Shown here piece by piece: positions 50,053 through 62,136 of a stretch of DNA of 64,000 nucleotides. Position 1 is the first letter of the stretch. Each line of letters begins with the position of its first letter. The DNA comes from Nocardioidaceae bacterium (GTDB lineage Bacteria; Actinomycetota; Actinomycetes; Propionibacteriales; Nocardioidaceae), in assembly GCA_030447865.1 (NCBI GenBank), contig JAUJOD010000001.1, positions 792,909 through 856,908 on the forward strand. The letters are read 5' to 3'. The position numbers and the translations under genes are program-made. A model generated the notes under the pieces. It ran no database searches. It saw only the letters and a list, made by a program, of their open reading frames with translations, and had not been told where the DNA came from.

Positions 50053-51744
50053 ATGAGTGGACTCCGCACCGTCAAGGCCCCGCGCGGCACGACGCTGACC
50101 GCCAGGAGCTGGCAGACCGAGGCGCCGATGCGGATGCTGATGAACAACCTCGACCCCGAGGTGGCCGAGCACCCTGAACAGCTAGTGGTGTACGGCGGGT
50201 CGGGCAAGGCGGCGCGGGACTGGCCGTCGTACGACGCCTTGATCGCCTCGCTCACCGACCTGCACGGCGACGAGACCCTGCTCGTGCAAAGCGGGCGGCC
50301 GGTCGGCGTCATGCGCACCCATGAGTGGGCGCCGCGGGTGCTGATCGCGAACTCCAACCTGGTGGGTGACTGGGCCAACTGGGAGGAGTTCCGCCGCCTG
50401 GAGGTGCTGGGGCTGACCATGTACGGCCAGATGACCGCGGGGTCGTGGATCTACATCGGCACCCAGGGCATCTTGCAGGGCACGTACGAGACGTTCGCCG
50501 CCATCGCCGCCAAGCTTGCGGCCGGTGGCCGGCTCGACAATGGCCAGCCGACGCTGGCGGGAACGATCACCCTCACCGCTGGCCTCGGCGGGATGGGTGG
50601 CGCGCAGCCGCTGGCGGTCACGATGAACGACGGCGTCTGCATCTGCGTCGAGTGCGACGACACCCGCATCAGGCGCCGCATCGAACACGGCTACCTCGAC
50701 GTGCGGGCCGACTCGGTACAGCACGCCGTCGACCTGGCGGTCGAGGCGAGGGACGCGCGGAAGCCGCTGTCGATCGGCGTGCTCGGCAACGCCGCCGAGC
50801 TGGTGCCCGAGTTACTCCGGATGGGCGCGCCGATCGACATCGTCACCGATCAGACGTCGGCTCACGACCCGCTGATGTATCTACCGGCTGGCGTCGAGTT
50901 CGACGACTGGGTGGCGTTCCGTGAGAAGGACCCGGCCGACTTCACCAAGCGGGCGCAGGAGTCGATGGCGCGGCACTGCGAGGCGATGGTCGGTTTCCTC
51001 GACGCCGGCGCGGAGGTGTTCGACTACGGCAACTCGCTGCGCGCCGAGGCCAAGCTGGGCGGCTTCGACCGGGCGTTCGACTACCCCGGGTTCGTGCCGG
51101 CGTACATCAGGCCGCTGTTCTGCGAGGGCAAAGGCCCGTTCCGCTGGGCCGCGCTCTCCGGCGACCCCAAGGACATCGCGGCGACCGACCGCGCGGTCCT
51201 CGACCTGTTCCCCGACGACGAGCTGCTCGCTCGCTGGATCACCAAGGCGGGGGAGAAGGTGCACTACCAGGGGCTGCCGGCGCGGATCTGCTGGCTCGGG
51301 TACGGCGAGCGGCACCGGGCGGGCTTGCGGTTCAACGACATGGTGGCCTCCGGTGAGCTGCAGGCGCCGATCGTGATCGGCCGCGACCACCTCGACTGCG
51401 GCTCGGTCGCGTCGCCGTACCGGGAGACAGAAGCAATGCTCGACGGCTCGGACGCGATCGCCGACTGGCCGCTGCTCAACGCCATGGTCAACGTGGCCTC
51501 CGGTGCGTCGTGGGTGTCGATCCACCACGGCGGGGGAGTCGGGATGGGCCGGTCGATCCACGCCGGCCAGGTGGTGGTGGTCGACGGCACCGAGCTCGCC
51601 GCCCAGAAGGCGGAGCGGGTGCTGACCAACGACCCCGGGATGGGCGTGATCCGGCACGTCGACGCGGGCTATGACCGCGCCGCCGAGGTGGCCGCCGAGC
51701 GCGACGTCCCCATCCCGATGAAGCGTGCGTCCGGGGGTAACTAG
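50053..51744 (+). CDS. hutU: Urocanate hydratase
   Basis: A 563-residue urocanase forming imidazolonepropionate from urocanate with tightly bound NAD. Seen: [40 protein letters not shown]-binding [22 protein letters not shown], and [16 protein letters not shown] near the C-terminus. GGAAAGGAGAAG lies upstream of the ATG. The 3' end overlaps the convergent nitroreductase gene by 4 bp. Confidence 0.96.
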   Translation: MSGLRTVKAPRGTTLTARSWQTEAPMRMLMNNLDPEVAEHPEQLVVYGGSGKAARDWPSYDALIASLTDLHGDETLLVQSGRPVGVMRTHEWAPRVLIANSNLVGDWANWEEFRRLEVLGLTMYGQMTAGSWIYIGTQGILQGTYETFAAIAAKLAAGGRLDNGQPTLAGTITLTAGLGGMGGAQPLAVTMNDGVCICVECDDTRIRRRIEHGYLDVRADSVQHAVDLAVEARDARKPLSIGVLGNAAELVPELLRMGAPIDIVTDQTSAHDPLMYLPAGVEFDDWVAFREKDPADFTKRAQESMARHCEAMVGFLDAGAEVFDYGNSLRAEAKLGGFDRAFDYPGFVPAYIRPLFCEGKGPFRWAALSGDPKDIAATDRAVLDLFPDDELLARWITKAGEKVHYQGLPARICWLGYGERHRAGLRFNDMVASGELQAPIVIGRDHLDCGSVASPYRETEAMLDGSDAIADWPLLNAMVNVASGASWVSIHHGGGVGMGRSIHAGQVVVVDGTELAAQKAERVLTNDPGMGVIRHVDAGYDRAAEVAAERDVPIPMKRASGGN

Positions 51745-52352
51745 CCAGGGCTGGATCGCCAGTGTGACCGGTGGACGACCTCGGCAACCGGTTTGCGGCC
51801 ACGCTTCAGCGAAGGAGACGGCTTGTCGGGAGCGCGGTGTCCGATGGTGATAGCCCCGATCGGCGTGTACTGCTCGGGAATGCCGAACTCGGCCCGAAAC
51901 GCGTCCCACTTCTCCCGCGGCACCCCGAAGAAGCACGCACCCAGGCCCTCGTCGGTGGCCGTCTGCAGGATCAGTAGCGCCGCCATGCCCGTGTCGATGT
52001 CCCAGTAGGGCACCGGCCAGCGGGTCTCGTCCTTGTCGGTCCAGCCCTTGTCGGGGTCGGCGTACCGGTCGAGGTAAACCTGTTTGCACGACAGCGGTAC
52101 GACGATCACCGGCGCGCGATGCATACCGCTGAGCCAGCTGTCGGGCAGGCCCTCGTTAGCTTCGGTAGATTTCCAGAACCTCTTGACGTCGTCGCGGGTG
52201 TCGAGCAGCAGGAACGCCCACCCTTGGCTGAAGCCGGCGCTGGGCGCGTGCAGCGCGTTGGCCAGGAGCCGGTCGACAATGGCCGGGTCGACCGGCGCGT
52301 CGGTGTAGTTGCGCACCATCCGGCGGCGGTCGACCACCTGCTGGAACTCCAT
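51741..52352 (-). CDS. Nitroreductase-family FMN protein
   Basis: A 203-residue flavin oxidoreductase: [20 protein letters not shown] with the FMN-binding Arg residues, [36 protein letters not shown] and GACFFGV. It is encoded on the minus strand within the hut cluster, so it is not part of the operon. The ATG at 52352 is the family-like start; the open frame extends to 52388. Physiological substrate unknown. Confidence 0.87.
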   Translation of the reverse strand: MEFQQVVDRRRMVRNYTDAPVDPAIVDRLLANALHAPSAGFSQGWAFLLLDTRDDVKRFWKSTEANEGLPDSWLSGMHRAPVIVVPLSCKQVYLDRYADPDKGWTDKDETRWPVPYWDIDTGMAALLILQTATDEGLGACFFGVPREKWDAFRAEFGIPEQYTPIGAITIGHRAPDKPSPSLKRGRKPVAEVVHRSHWRSSPG

Positions 52353-52428
52353 ACCGCCATCTTGCCCGCACGGACCACTCCACGGCACGCATCCAGCGGA
52401 CGCCCGACGCGTCTGGGATATTGCACGG

Positions 52429-53631
52429 GTGAGCTTCGAGGAGATGTGGGCGGACCTGCTGCCGATCGGCCGCAGCGCCTCGACCGGGGGATACTTTCGC
52501 GCGCCGTTCGCTTCGGCAGAGCGAGAGCTTGTCGCCTGGTACGCCGAGCAGGCTGCCCGCCGTAGCCTGGAAGTGACCTACGACGGCCAGGGCAACGCCG
52601 TCGCCTGGTGGCGTCCGGCAGGCACCAGCGGCGCCAACGGCATCCTCATCGGCTCCCACCTGGACTCCGTCGACAACGGCGGCGCCTTCGACGGGCCGCT
52701 CGGCGTCGTCTGCTCGTTCGCCGCCCTCGACGTCTTGCGTGACCGCGGCGTCGTGCCGACCAGGCCGATCGGCGTGGCCATGTTCGTTGAGGAGGAGGGC
52801 TCCCGGTTCGGCATCGCGTGCCTTGGCTCGCGGCTCGCCACCGGGCAGCTGAGCGCGGAGCACGCCACCTCGCTCCGTGACAGTGCCGACGTCTGGCTGC
52901 TCGATGCAATGAACGCGGCCGGCGTCGACCCTGACCTCGGTTCGTCCAGCCTGCTCGACGGGGTCGAGGCGTACGTCGAGCTGCATGTCGAGCAGGGCCG
53001 GGACCTCGTCGACCGGGACCGTGCCATCGCGGTGGCGTCGAACAGCTGGGCGCATGGCCGCTGGCGGTTCGACTTCGCCGGCGAGCCAAACCACGCGGGC
53101 GCGACCCGGATGGAGGACCGCCGCGACCCGATGCTCACCTACGCCATGACAGCCTTGGCCGCTAACAAGCAGGCGCGGCTGAGTGGCGCCAGGGCCACGT
53201 TCGGCCGCGTGGAGGTGCAGCCAAACGTCACCAACGCCATCCCCGAAGAGGTCCGAGCCTGGCTCGATGCCCGCGGACCGGACGCCGCCATAGTCGAGCA
53301 GCTCGTGGCGGCCGTCGAGCGGCAGGCCCGGGAGCGGGCCGCGCGCGACGGTACGTCGGTGACGGTGACCGCGGAGTCGGTCTCGCCGACCGTCGACTTC
53401 GACGTTCCGCTGGGTGCCCGGCTGGCCGCCGTACTCGACGGCGCTCCCCAGATCCCGACAGGCGCCGGCCACGATGCGGGGATCCTGCAGCTCGCGGGCA
53501 TCCCGTCGGCGATGCTCTTCGTCCGCAACCCGACAGGTGTCTCGCACGCACCGGCCGAGCACGCCGAGATGGCTGACTGTCTGGCCGGTGTCGAGGCGTT
53601 GGCCACCGTGCTGACCGAGCTCGCGGCGTGA
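52429..53631 (+). CDS. M20-family amidohydrolase (allantoate amidohydrolase-like), candidate N-formylglutamate deformylase
   Basis: A 400-residue binuclear metallopeptidase of the hydantoinase/carbamoylase group. Seen: GSHLDSVDNGGAFDGPLGVV (metal-binding His/Asp), MFVEEEGSRFG, ELHVEQGRDL, GEPNHAGATRMEDRRDP and PTGAGHDAG. It lies between hutU and hutF and overlaps hutF by GTGA. In this position in actinobacterial hut clusters such proteins are believed to replace HutG and hydrolyse N-formylglutamate. GTG start at 52429 chosen on family length. Confidence 0.82.
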   Translation: MSFEEMWADLLPIGRSASTGGYFRAPFASAERELVAWYAEQAARRSLEVTYDGQGNAVAWWRPAGTSGANGILIGSHLDSVDNGGAFDGPLGVVCSFAALDVLRDRGVVPTRPIGVAMFVEEEGSRFGIACLGSRLATGQLSAEHATSLRDSADVWLLDAMNAAGVDPDLGSSSLLDGVEAYVELHVEQGRDLVDRDRAIAVASNSWAHGRWRFDFAGEPNHAGATRMEDRRDPMLTYAMTALAANKQARLSGARATFGRVEVQPNVTNAIPEEVRAWLDARGPDAAIVEQLVAAVERQARERAARDGTSVTVTAESVSPTVDFDVPLGARLAAVLDGAPQIPTGAGHDAGILQLAGIPSAMLFVRNPTGVSHAPAEHAEMADCLAGVEALATVLTELAA

Positions 53632-54938
53632 CGACGTACTGGTGTGAGCGGGCCTGGCTGGGCTCCCGCGGCTTCGTCGACGGCGTCGTCGTCGAGGTCG
53701 ACGGCACCCACATCACCGGCGTCACGAAGGGCGCTGCGCCTCCCCGTGCCGAGCAACTGCCCGGCCTGACCATCCCCGGGTTCGCCAACTGCCACAGCCA
53801 CGCGTTCCACCGGGCGCTGCGGGGACGCACCCACCAGCAGCGCGGCGACTTCTGGACCTGGCGGGAGACGATGTACGCCGTCGCCGACCGCCTCGACCCC
53901 GACACCTACTACGCGCTCGCCCTCGCGACCTACCGGGAGATGGCGCTGACCGGCATCACCGCCGTGGGAGAGTTCCACTACCTGCACCACGGCCCCGGCG
54001 GTGCACCGTACGACGACGCGAACGCGATGGGGTACGCCGTCGTGCAGGCCGCGAGGGACGCTGGGCTCCGCATCGCGCTGCTCGACGCCTGTTACCTGTC
54101 CGCGGGGTTCGGGGGCGAGCCGAGCGGTGTGCAGCGGCGGTTCAGCGACGGCTCCGTCGACGCCTGGCGCGACCGGGTGGCCACCCTGGGGAGGGACGTC
54201 GCTGACCCAGCCGTTGTCGTCGGTGCGGCGATCCACTCGGTCCGGGCGGTCCCGCACACGGCGCTGGGGGCTGTCGCGTCGGCACTGCCCGACGCGCCGC
54301 TGCACGTCCACCTGTCGGAGCAGGTCGCGGAGAACACCGCATGTCTGGAACGCCATGGCTGTACGCCGACCCAACTGCTCGCCGTCCATGGCGAGTTGAC
54401 CGAGCGGCTCTCGGCCGTCCACGCCACCCACCTCACCGCTGGTGACATTGCTCTGCTGGGGCAGGCGCAGAGCAACGCCTGCTTCTGCCCGACCACCGAG
54501 CGTGACCTGGCCGACGGCATCGGACCGTCTCGCCGGCTGGCCGACGCGGGCGCCACCCTCACCCTTGGCTCTGACAGTCACGCGGTCATCGACATGCACG
54601 AGGAGATGCGGGCGGTCGAGCTCGACGAGCGACTGAGCGCAGGGCGGCGGGGCTCCTGGGCTGCAGCCGACCTCCTCCATGCAGCCACGGCGGGAGGACA
54701 CCGGTCGCTGGGATTCGTCGCCGGTGAGATCGCGCCCGGCGCATGGGCCGACCTGGTGACGCTCGACGCGGGCTCGCCGCGCACTGCTGGAACTGGAGCG
54801 GACGCCGACACTGTCGTCTTCGCCGCAACGGCGGCCGACGTCACCGCGGTGATCGCGAGTGGTCGCCGCGTGGAGCTTGACCCTGCCGACCTCGGTCGCG
54901 ATCTGACGCGCTCGATCTCCGCGCTCACCGGGCCATGA
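53628..54938 (+). CDS. hutF: Formimidoylglutamate deiminase
   Basis: A 436-residue amidohydrolase converting N-formimidoyl-glutamate to N-formylglutamate and ammonia. Seen: [17 protein letters not shown] (HxH-type metal site), [25 protein letters not shown], and [18 protein letters not shown] with the metal Asp. GTG start overlaps the previous stop (GTGA); the stop overlaps hutI (ATGA). The pathway therefore uses the HutF route to formylglutamate rather than HutG-type direct hydrolysis. Confidence 0.94.
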   Translation: MTTYWCERAWLGSRGFVDGVVVEVDGTHITGVTKGAAPPRAEQLPGLTIPGFANCHSHAFHRALRGRTHQQRGDFWTWRETMYAVADRLDPDTYYALALATYREMALTGITAVGEFHYLHHGPGGAPYDDANAMGYAVVQAARDAGLRIALLDACYLSAGFGGEPSGVQRRFSDGSVDAWRDRVATLGRDVADPAVVVGAAIHSVRAVPHTALGAVASALPDAPLHVHLSEQVAENTACLERHGCTPTQLLAVHGELTERLSAVHATHLTAGDIALLGQAQSNACFCPTTERDLADGIGPSRRLADAGATLTLGSDSHAVIDMHEEMRAVELDERLSAGRRGSWAAADLLHAATAGGHRSLGFVAGEIAPGAWADLVTLDAGSPRTAGTGADADTVVFAATAADVTAVIASGRRVELDPADLGRDLTRSISALTGP

Positions 54939-56110
54939 GCCCCAGCGCCCTCGTCACCAACATCGGCGAGCTCGTCACCAACGACCCGAGCCTGGGCGAC
55001 GGATCGCCTCTCGGTCTGCTGTTAGACGCCGCCTTGGTGATCGACGGCGCCCTGATCGGCTGGGTCGGCAGCCGCGCGGATGCGCCCGCCGCCGACTCGG
55101 TGCTCGACGTCGACGGGGCGGCGGTCATTCCCGGTTTCGTCGACTCCCACTCACATCTGGTCTTCGCCGGTGACCGCGCTGAGGAGTTCGCCGCTCGGAT
55201 GGCTGGCCGGCCCTACTCTGCAGGGGGCATCCGCAGCACGGTCGAGGCCACCCGGCAAGCACCCGATGCGACGCTTGCGGCGAACGTGGCTCGGCTCATG
55301 AGCGAGCTGGCCCGTCAGGGCACGACAACGGTCGAGATCAAGAGCGGGTACGGGCTCACCGTCGCCGACGAGGCCCGCAGCCTTGCGATCGCCGCCGCAT
55401 TCACCGCTGAGACGACGTTCCTCGGTGCGCACGTCGTGCCGACTGAGTACGCCGACGACCCGGCGTCGTACGTCGACCTGGTCACCGGGCCGATGCTCAC
55501 CGCAGCCACCCCGCACGCGAAGTGGATCGACGTGTTCTGCGAGCGGGGCGCCTTCGACGCCGACCAGGCACGAGCCATCCTGGCTGCAGGCATTGCGGTG
55601 GGTCTGCAGCCGCGGGTTCACGCCAACCAACTCGGGCCGGGGCCTGGGGTGACGGTGGCGTGCGAGGCCGGCGCGGCAGCCGCGGACCACTGCGCCCATC
55701 TGACTGACGCCGATGTCGCGAACCTGCGGGACGCAGCCGTCATTGCCACCTTGCTCCCGGGGGTCGAGTTCTCGACCCGCTCGCCGTACCCAGACGCCCG
55801 CCGGCTCCTCGATGCTGGTGTCACCGTCGCGTTGGCAACCGACTGCAACCCGGGCTCGTGCTACACGTCATCGATCCCGCTGTGCATCGCGTTGGCAGTG
55901 CGGGAGATGCGGATGACGCCAGCCGAGGCGCTCTGGGCCGCCACCGCCGGGGGTGCCGCCGCCCTGCGCCGCGACGACGTGGGCCGGCTCAGCGTCGGAG
56001 GGAGCGCTGACTTCGCCGTGCTGGCGGCACCGTCGTACGTGCATCTGGCCTACCGCCCGGGCGTGCCGCTGGTGTCGGCGACGTACCACCGTGGACGTCG
56101 CACTGCCTGA
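54935..56110 (+). CDS. hutI: Imidazolonepropionase
   Basis: A 391-residue amidohydrolase opening the imidazolone ring to give formimidoylglutamate. Seen: [20 protein letters not shown] (metal His-x-His), [48 protein letters not shown], and [16 protein letters not shown] with the metal-binding Asp. Last gene of the hut cluster; the 42-bp gap to the convergent MMPL gene has no clear hairpin. Confidence 0.95.
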   Translation: MSPSALVTNIGELVTNDPSLGDGSPLGLLLDAALVIDGALIGWVGSRADAPAADSVLDVDGAAVIPGFVDSHSHLVFAGDRAEEFAARMAGRPYSAGGIRSTVEATRQAPDATLAANVARLMSELARQGTTTVEIKSGYGLTVADEARSLAIAAAFTAETTFLGAHVVPTEYADDPASYVDLVTGPMLTAATPHAKWIDVFCERGAFDADQARAILAAGIAVGLQPRVHANQLGPGPGVTVACEAGAAAADHCAHLTDADVANLRDAAVIATLLPGVEFSTRSPYPDARRLLDAGVTVALATDCNPGSCYTSSIPLCIALAVREMRMTPAEALWAATAGGAAALRRDDVGRLSVGGSADFAVLAAPSYVHLAYRPGVPLVSATYHRGRRTA

Positions 56111-56152
56111 GCAACCGTCCGAAACCCAACCGCCGCGCGACTCACGGGCGGA

Positions 56153-58333
56153 TCAGACGTTCGCGGTCTCGCCTGTCCGGCGGTGAGCCTCGTCGTCGTC
56201 CACCCGGGCGGGTGGAGAACTACCAGCGCGTTCGCCACGAGGGGGAAGCGGTGACGGTTCGACTCTCAAGAGCCGCGCAACGCCAGCGGGGAGCCACCAG
56301 TTCCACCGCCCCAACACGCTCACCAGCGCCGGGACGAGCAGCGCACGGACCAAGGTGGCGTCGATGAGGATGCCGACCGCGAGAGCGGTTGCCAGCACCT
56401 TGATGTCGGTGCCGGGCGCCGACGCCAGTGCCGCGAAGGCGAAGAAGAGGATCAGGGCAGCGGAAGTTACGAGCCGACCCGTTCGGCCCAGCCCGGTGAT
56501 CACCGCCGCTTGCGTGTCGCCGGTGGCGTCGTACTCCTCTCGCATGCGGGCGAGGATGAACACCTCGTAGTCCATGGACAGACCGAAGAGGAACGCGAAG
56601 ATCATCACGGGGAGCCAGAACGTAATAGCCCCCGTGGCCGAGACGTCGAAGATCGCGTCGGAACCGTTGCCCAGCTGCCAGAAGAAGACCACCGCGCCAA
56701 AGACGGCTGCTAGCGACAGGAGGTTGAGCAGCACCGCCTTGATCGGCAGCAGCAAGGAGCGGAACGTCCGCACCAGCAGGATGAAGGTGATCAGCGCGAT
56801 GAGCGCCAGGACGTAGGGGAAGTTGTTGTAGACGGCGGTGAAGTAGTCCTCCACCGTTGCTCCTGCCCCGGTGACGCCAACGGGTCCAGTGGTCGCCCCC
56901 TCGACGGCTGACCTGACCGCATCGACAACCGCCGTGCCAGAGCTGTCGACGGTTTCATTGACCGGCAAGACGTCGACGACGGCCTGCCCGCCCTTCGTCG
57001 TCCCGACCACGGCCGTCTGCACGCCGTCGACACCTCGGGCGGCTTCGGCGGCGGCCTCGGCTTCGTCCGCGGGCACGAGAACCTCCACAGGAGTGAGCAC
57101 GCCTGTCCCGATGCCGCCGTCGCGCAGAGTCGTCAGCGTTTCGAAGGCGGGACCGCTGCGCGCCAACGACTCGATCCCCGACTGGCCGATCTTCAAGCTG
57201 AACACCGGCACGATGAGAAGCGCGAGGGCTATCAGCGCTACCCCGGCAGCCACGAAGCGGTGACTGACGATGGCCCGAGCCCAGGCAGTCCAGCCACGGG
57301 AGGCGGTTGCCTCCTTGCGGATCCTGGGGTAGTCGATGCGCGGCCCGATGCTCGTCAGCAGCGCCGGCAACAAGGTCAGAACGACTGCCACACTGACGAT
57401 GGGGATCAACATCCCGCCAATGCCCATGCTCCGCAAGAACGGCACCGGCACCACAATCAGAGCCAGCAGGCTGATGGCGACGGTGACACCCGACGCGAAG
57501 ACGGCGTGCCCCGCGGTCTTCATCGCCACCACCACGGCCTCCTCGTTGCTGCGACCATGGGCACGCTCCTCACGCCAGCGCGACACCAGTAGCAAGGAGT
57601 AGTCGATTGCCACGCCGAGGCCGACGAGCGAGATGAGGAACTGCACGACGAAACTCACATCGCTGAACGTTGTCAGCCCGAGGACCAGAACGAACGTCGT
57701 CAAGATCGACACGGCGGCGATCAGGAGTGGGACGAGCGCCAGGAACGACGCGAAGACGAACAGCAGGACAAGGAACGCACCCGCCGCGCCGAGCAGGGTC
57801 TCGATCAGGACGCTGGGACCCTCGGTGTCGCCGCCGGCCGACAGCAGCCCGTACGACGTCAGGCCGCTCTCGAAGCCCTGCTTTTCGGCCGCCTGCGCAA
57901 GAACTGGCTCGATCACAACCTCGATCCCGGGCCCGAAGGACTCAGGTAGGGGGCCTTGGATGAGCGCGAACGTCGACCGCCCGTCGTCGGAGAGAAAGCC
58001 TTCGTCGTTCGTGCTCGCGAAGTCAACGACACGCGCCCGCGGCAGTGCCTGCCCAACGGCGCCGAAAACTTGGGCGACCTCTTGCTGGTTGGAGGTGACC
58101 GTCTCGCCTGCTGGCACCGTGACAACCGCGACGTAGGTGTCGAACGAGCTGGTTCCATATGTCTTGATCAGCTGCTGCTCGGCCGTGTCGCCCGGCTGCC
58201 CAGGCAGCGAGAAGTCCAGCGTGAGGCGGTCACTGAGTTGACCCGCCGAGGCTGCACCAGCGATGAAGAACACCAACCAAAACGCGCTGACGATGCGGCG
58301 GTGGTGCATGACGAAGTGAGCCAAACGCTCCAC
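56153..58333 (-). CDS. MMPL-family RND transporter
   Basis: A 726-residue transporter with the MmpL layout: one N-terminal helix, a periplasmic domain (about 40-170), six helices, a second periplasmic domain (about 390-500) and six more helices. Seen: GLGVAIDYSLLLVSRWREE and the matching second-half segment GLSMDYEVFILARMREEYD with the proton-relay Asp residues. GTG start. Divergent from a MarR-type regulator with a shared palindrome between them, so drug- or lipid-inducible efflux is likely. Confidence 0.9.
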   Translation of the reverse strand: MERLAHFVMHHRRIVSAFWLVFFIAGAASAGQLSDRLTLDFSLPGQPGDTAEQQLIKTYGTSSFDTYVAVVTVPAGETVTSNQQEVAQVFGAVGQALPRARVVDFASTNDEGFLSDDGRSTFALIQGPLPESFGPGIEVVIEPVLAQAAEKQGFESGLTSYGLLSAGGDTEGPSVLIETLLGAAGAFLVLLFVFASFLALVPLLIAAVSILTTFVLVLGLTTFSDVSFVVQFLISLVGLGVAIDYSLLLVSRWREERAHGRSNEEAVVVAMKTAGHAVFASGVTVAISLLALIVVPVPFLRSMGIGGMLIPIVSVAVVLTLLPALLTSIGPRIDYPRIRKEATASRGWTAWARAIVSHRFVAAGVALIALALLIVPVFSLKIGQSGIESLARSGPAFETLTTLRDGGIGTGVLTPVEVLVPADEAEAAAEAARGVDGVQTAVVGTTKGGQAVVDVLPVNETVDSSGTAVVDAVRSAVEGATTGPVGVTGAGATVEDYFTAVYNNFPYVLALIALITFILLVRTFRSLLLPIKAVLLNLLSLAAVFGAVVFFWQLGNGSDAIFDVSATGAITFWLPVMIFAFLFGLSMDYEVFILARMREEYDATGDTQAAVITGLGRTGRLVTSAALILFFAFAALASAPGTDIKVLATALAVGILIDATLVRALLVPALVSVLGRWNWWLPAGVARLLRVEPSPLPPRGERAGSSPPARVDDDEAHRRTGETANV

Positions 58334-58408
58334 GCTGAACTCCTGACTGAACTCACCGACTGGGGTACCTTCAAGGGACGGTACTGATCCATCCGCCTAA
58401 CCGTCAAC

Positions 58409-58420
58409 ATAGTTAACTAT
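58409..58420. promoter_or_regulatory. Palindrome ATAGTTAACTAT between MMPL and MarR genes
   Basis: A perfect 12-bp palindrome in the 145-bp divergent region, 76 bp upstream of the MMPL start and 59 bp upstream of the MarR start. Length and AT-rich symmetry fit a MarR-type operator. Confidence 0.7.
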
Positions 58421-58478
58421 CAACGAGGTAAACTTCCGGTGACGTCGGGCGTAACGGCGCGGCGGTGAAGGAGGCGAG

Positions 58479-59360
58479 GTGGTCGTTCGAAGCGACAGCG
58501 CGACAAGCCTCGCCCCGGAGCAGGTCGACCTGGGCGACCTCACTGGCTTCCTGCTTCGGCGGGCGTTCGTCCGCGCGGTCGGTGCTGAACGCGCCTGCAT
58601 GCCCGAGGACGGCCACGTCGCAGAAGTGACGGTGCTGTCAGTCCTCGCCGAGCGCGGCCCGGTCTCGCAGCGGGAGCTGAGCGACATCACCTCCGTGAAC
58701 CGCACAGTGATCGTCAGGCAGGTCGACGCGCTCGAGTCCAAGGGATGGGTGCGCCGGGACACCAACCCGGCTGACCGTCGGTCGTACGCGTTGGAGCTCA
58801 CCGAAGCCGGTCAGGCAGCGCTGGCGGAACTGAGCGGCGACCTCGACCAGGCCGAGGCCCAGCTCACACAGCCCTTGACGCGCGCTGAGACCCGCCGGCT
58901 CAAGCAGCTACTGCGGGAACTGCTGGTCGACGACCAGGCGATCGGCTGTCGGTCGCTGGCCGATCGAACCGGGTTCCTGCTGGCGCGGGCGCATCACACG
59001 GTTCGCGGGTGGGCGGAGCGCCAGCTGGGGACCCTCGGGATCCATCCCCGCGATTTCGGGGTGCTCGCCATCATCGGTCGTGAACAACCGTGCTCGCAGA
59101 CCCAGGTGGCAGCGCGGCTTGGAATCACCTCGCCGGGAGTGCTCGGCTTCGTTGACGGGTTGGTGGCCCGGGGGCTGTTGCAGCGGTCACGCAGCGGCAC
59201 TGATCGTCGTACCAATGACCTGGTGCTCACCGCCGCCGGGCGGCGGTGCTTGACCGCAGCGATCGACGTGGCCACCGAGCTCCAAGCCGACCTCGTACGA
59301 CGGTTGGGAGCCCCCGGCGAAGCCGAGCTCAGGATGCTGCTGCGCAAGCTCATCGGCTGA
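58479..59360 (+). CDS. Tandem (double) MarR-domain regulator
   Basis: A 293-residue protein with two MarR winged-helix domains in one chain. The first (about 20-148) has VSQRELSDITSVNRTVIVRQ, VDALESKGWVRRDTNPADRR; the second (about 158-290) has CSQTQVAARLGITSPGVLGF, VDGLVARGLLQRSRSGTDRR. MarR proteins normally act as dimers of ~150-residue chains, so this one may be a single-chain pseudodimer. GTG start with AAGGAGGCGAG upstream. It is divergent from the MMPL transporter, its likely target. Confidence 0.87.
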   Translation: MVVRSDSATSLAPEQVDLGDLTGFLLRRAFVRAVGAERACMPEDGHVAEVTVLSVLAERGPVSQRELSDITSVNRTVIVRQVDALESKGWVRRDTNPADRRSYALELTEAGQAALAELSGDLDQAEAQLTQPLTRAETRRLKQLLRELLVDDQAIGCRSLADRTGFLLARAHHTVRGWAERQLGTLGIHPRDFGVLAIIGREQPCSQTQVAARLGITSPGVLGFVDGLVARGLLQRSRSGTDRRTNDLVLTAAGRRCLTAAIDVATELQADLVRRLGAPGEAELRMLLRKLIG

Positions 59361-59417
59361 CGCAGCGGTTCGGCACCGGAAACCAGCACAGGGGAATAAC
59401 GCCCTTCGGGCGCGCCG

Positions 59418-59446
59418 TTGACCCTTACGACAGCGTTGAGTGTGAT
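59418..59446 (+). promoter_or_regulatory. Candidate sigma-70-type promoter of the dnaK operon
   Basis: TTGACC (59418-59423), 17-bp spacer and TGTGAT (59441-59446), with the -10 covered by the first HAIR. A second possible -10 (TACACT, 59484-59489) lies under the second HAIR. Confidence 0.5.
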
Positions 59447-59455
59447 CGACTCAAC
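59435..59455. promoter_or_regulatory. HAIR element 1 (HspR operator)
   Basis: GTTGAGT-N7-ACTCAAC; the consensus is CTTGAGT-N7-ACTCAAG. It lies 73 bp upstream of dnaK. Confidence 0.85.
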
Positions 59456-59487
59456 TAACTTGCTCCCAACATCGACGTACGACTACA

Positions 59488-59508
59488 CTTGAGTCTGTAC
59501 GACTCAAT
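59488..59508. promoter_or_regulatory. HAIR element 2 (HspR operator)
   Basis: CTTGAGT-N7-ACTCAAT, one base from the HAIR consensus, 20 bp upstream of the dnaK start. Confidence 0.9.
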
Positions 59509-59528
59509 CTTTGAAAGGTAAGGCATCC

Positions 59529-61411
<1,883 letters not shown>

Positions 61412-61415
<4 letters not shown>

Positions 61416-62104
61416 CGTTCGAATCTCAGGAAACCCAAGGTCCGGTGATCCGTGACCGGCGTCGCATCGACCCTGAGACAGGTCAGGTGAGGGAGCCGCA
61501 GGCCGCTGCGGCTCCCTCCACCGACGGCGAAGCAACGCTGGGACCCGACGAGGCGGCAGCTGCGGTCGGTGACTCCGACGGCAGGTTCGAAGTGGCCGCT
61601 GCACTCGCCGAGCGGACCGCTGACCTGCAGCGGCTGCAGGCGGAGTACCTCAACTACAAGCGCCGGGTCGACCGCGACCGCGAGCTGACTCGCCAGAGTG
61701 CGATCGGGTCCGTGCTGACGTCGCTGTTGCCTGTGCTCGACGACATCGGCCGCGCCCGTGAGCACGGGGAGCTGACCGGCGGTTTCAAGGCAGTCGCTGA
61801 GTCGCTGGAGCGCACCCTGATCAGCCTGGGGCTCGAGACCTTCGGCGAAGTCGGCGAGCCGTTCGACCCGCGCATCCACGAGGCGCTGATGCACAGCTAC
61901 TCCGACGACGTCGACGGTCCGGTCTGCCAGGCGGTGCTCCAGGTGGGCTACCGGCACAGTGACCGCGTACTCCGACCGGCTCGGGTCGCGGTGGCCGAAC
62001 CGTCTCCGCCCGACCAGCAGTCCAGCTCCAGTGCCCAGGCGACGGCCACGGAGCCGCCGGCCGAAGCCGTGAGCGCCGAAGCAGCAACCGAAAGCACCGA
62101 GTAG
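61412..62104 (+). CDS. grpE: Nucleotide exchange factor GrpE
   Basis: A 230-residue protein. Central part: [20 protein letters not shown] (coiled coil), then [20 protein letters not shown] and [20 protein letters not shown] with [21 protein letters not shown]- and C-terminal tails of about 60 and 45 residues are disordered-looking. GTG start overlaps dnaK. It releases ADP from DnaK. Confidence 0.95.
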
Positions 62105-62136
62105 CAGCAACCGCCGACGGAGGAGGAGGTGAGCGC

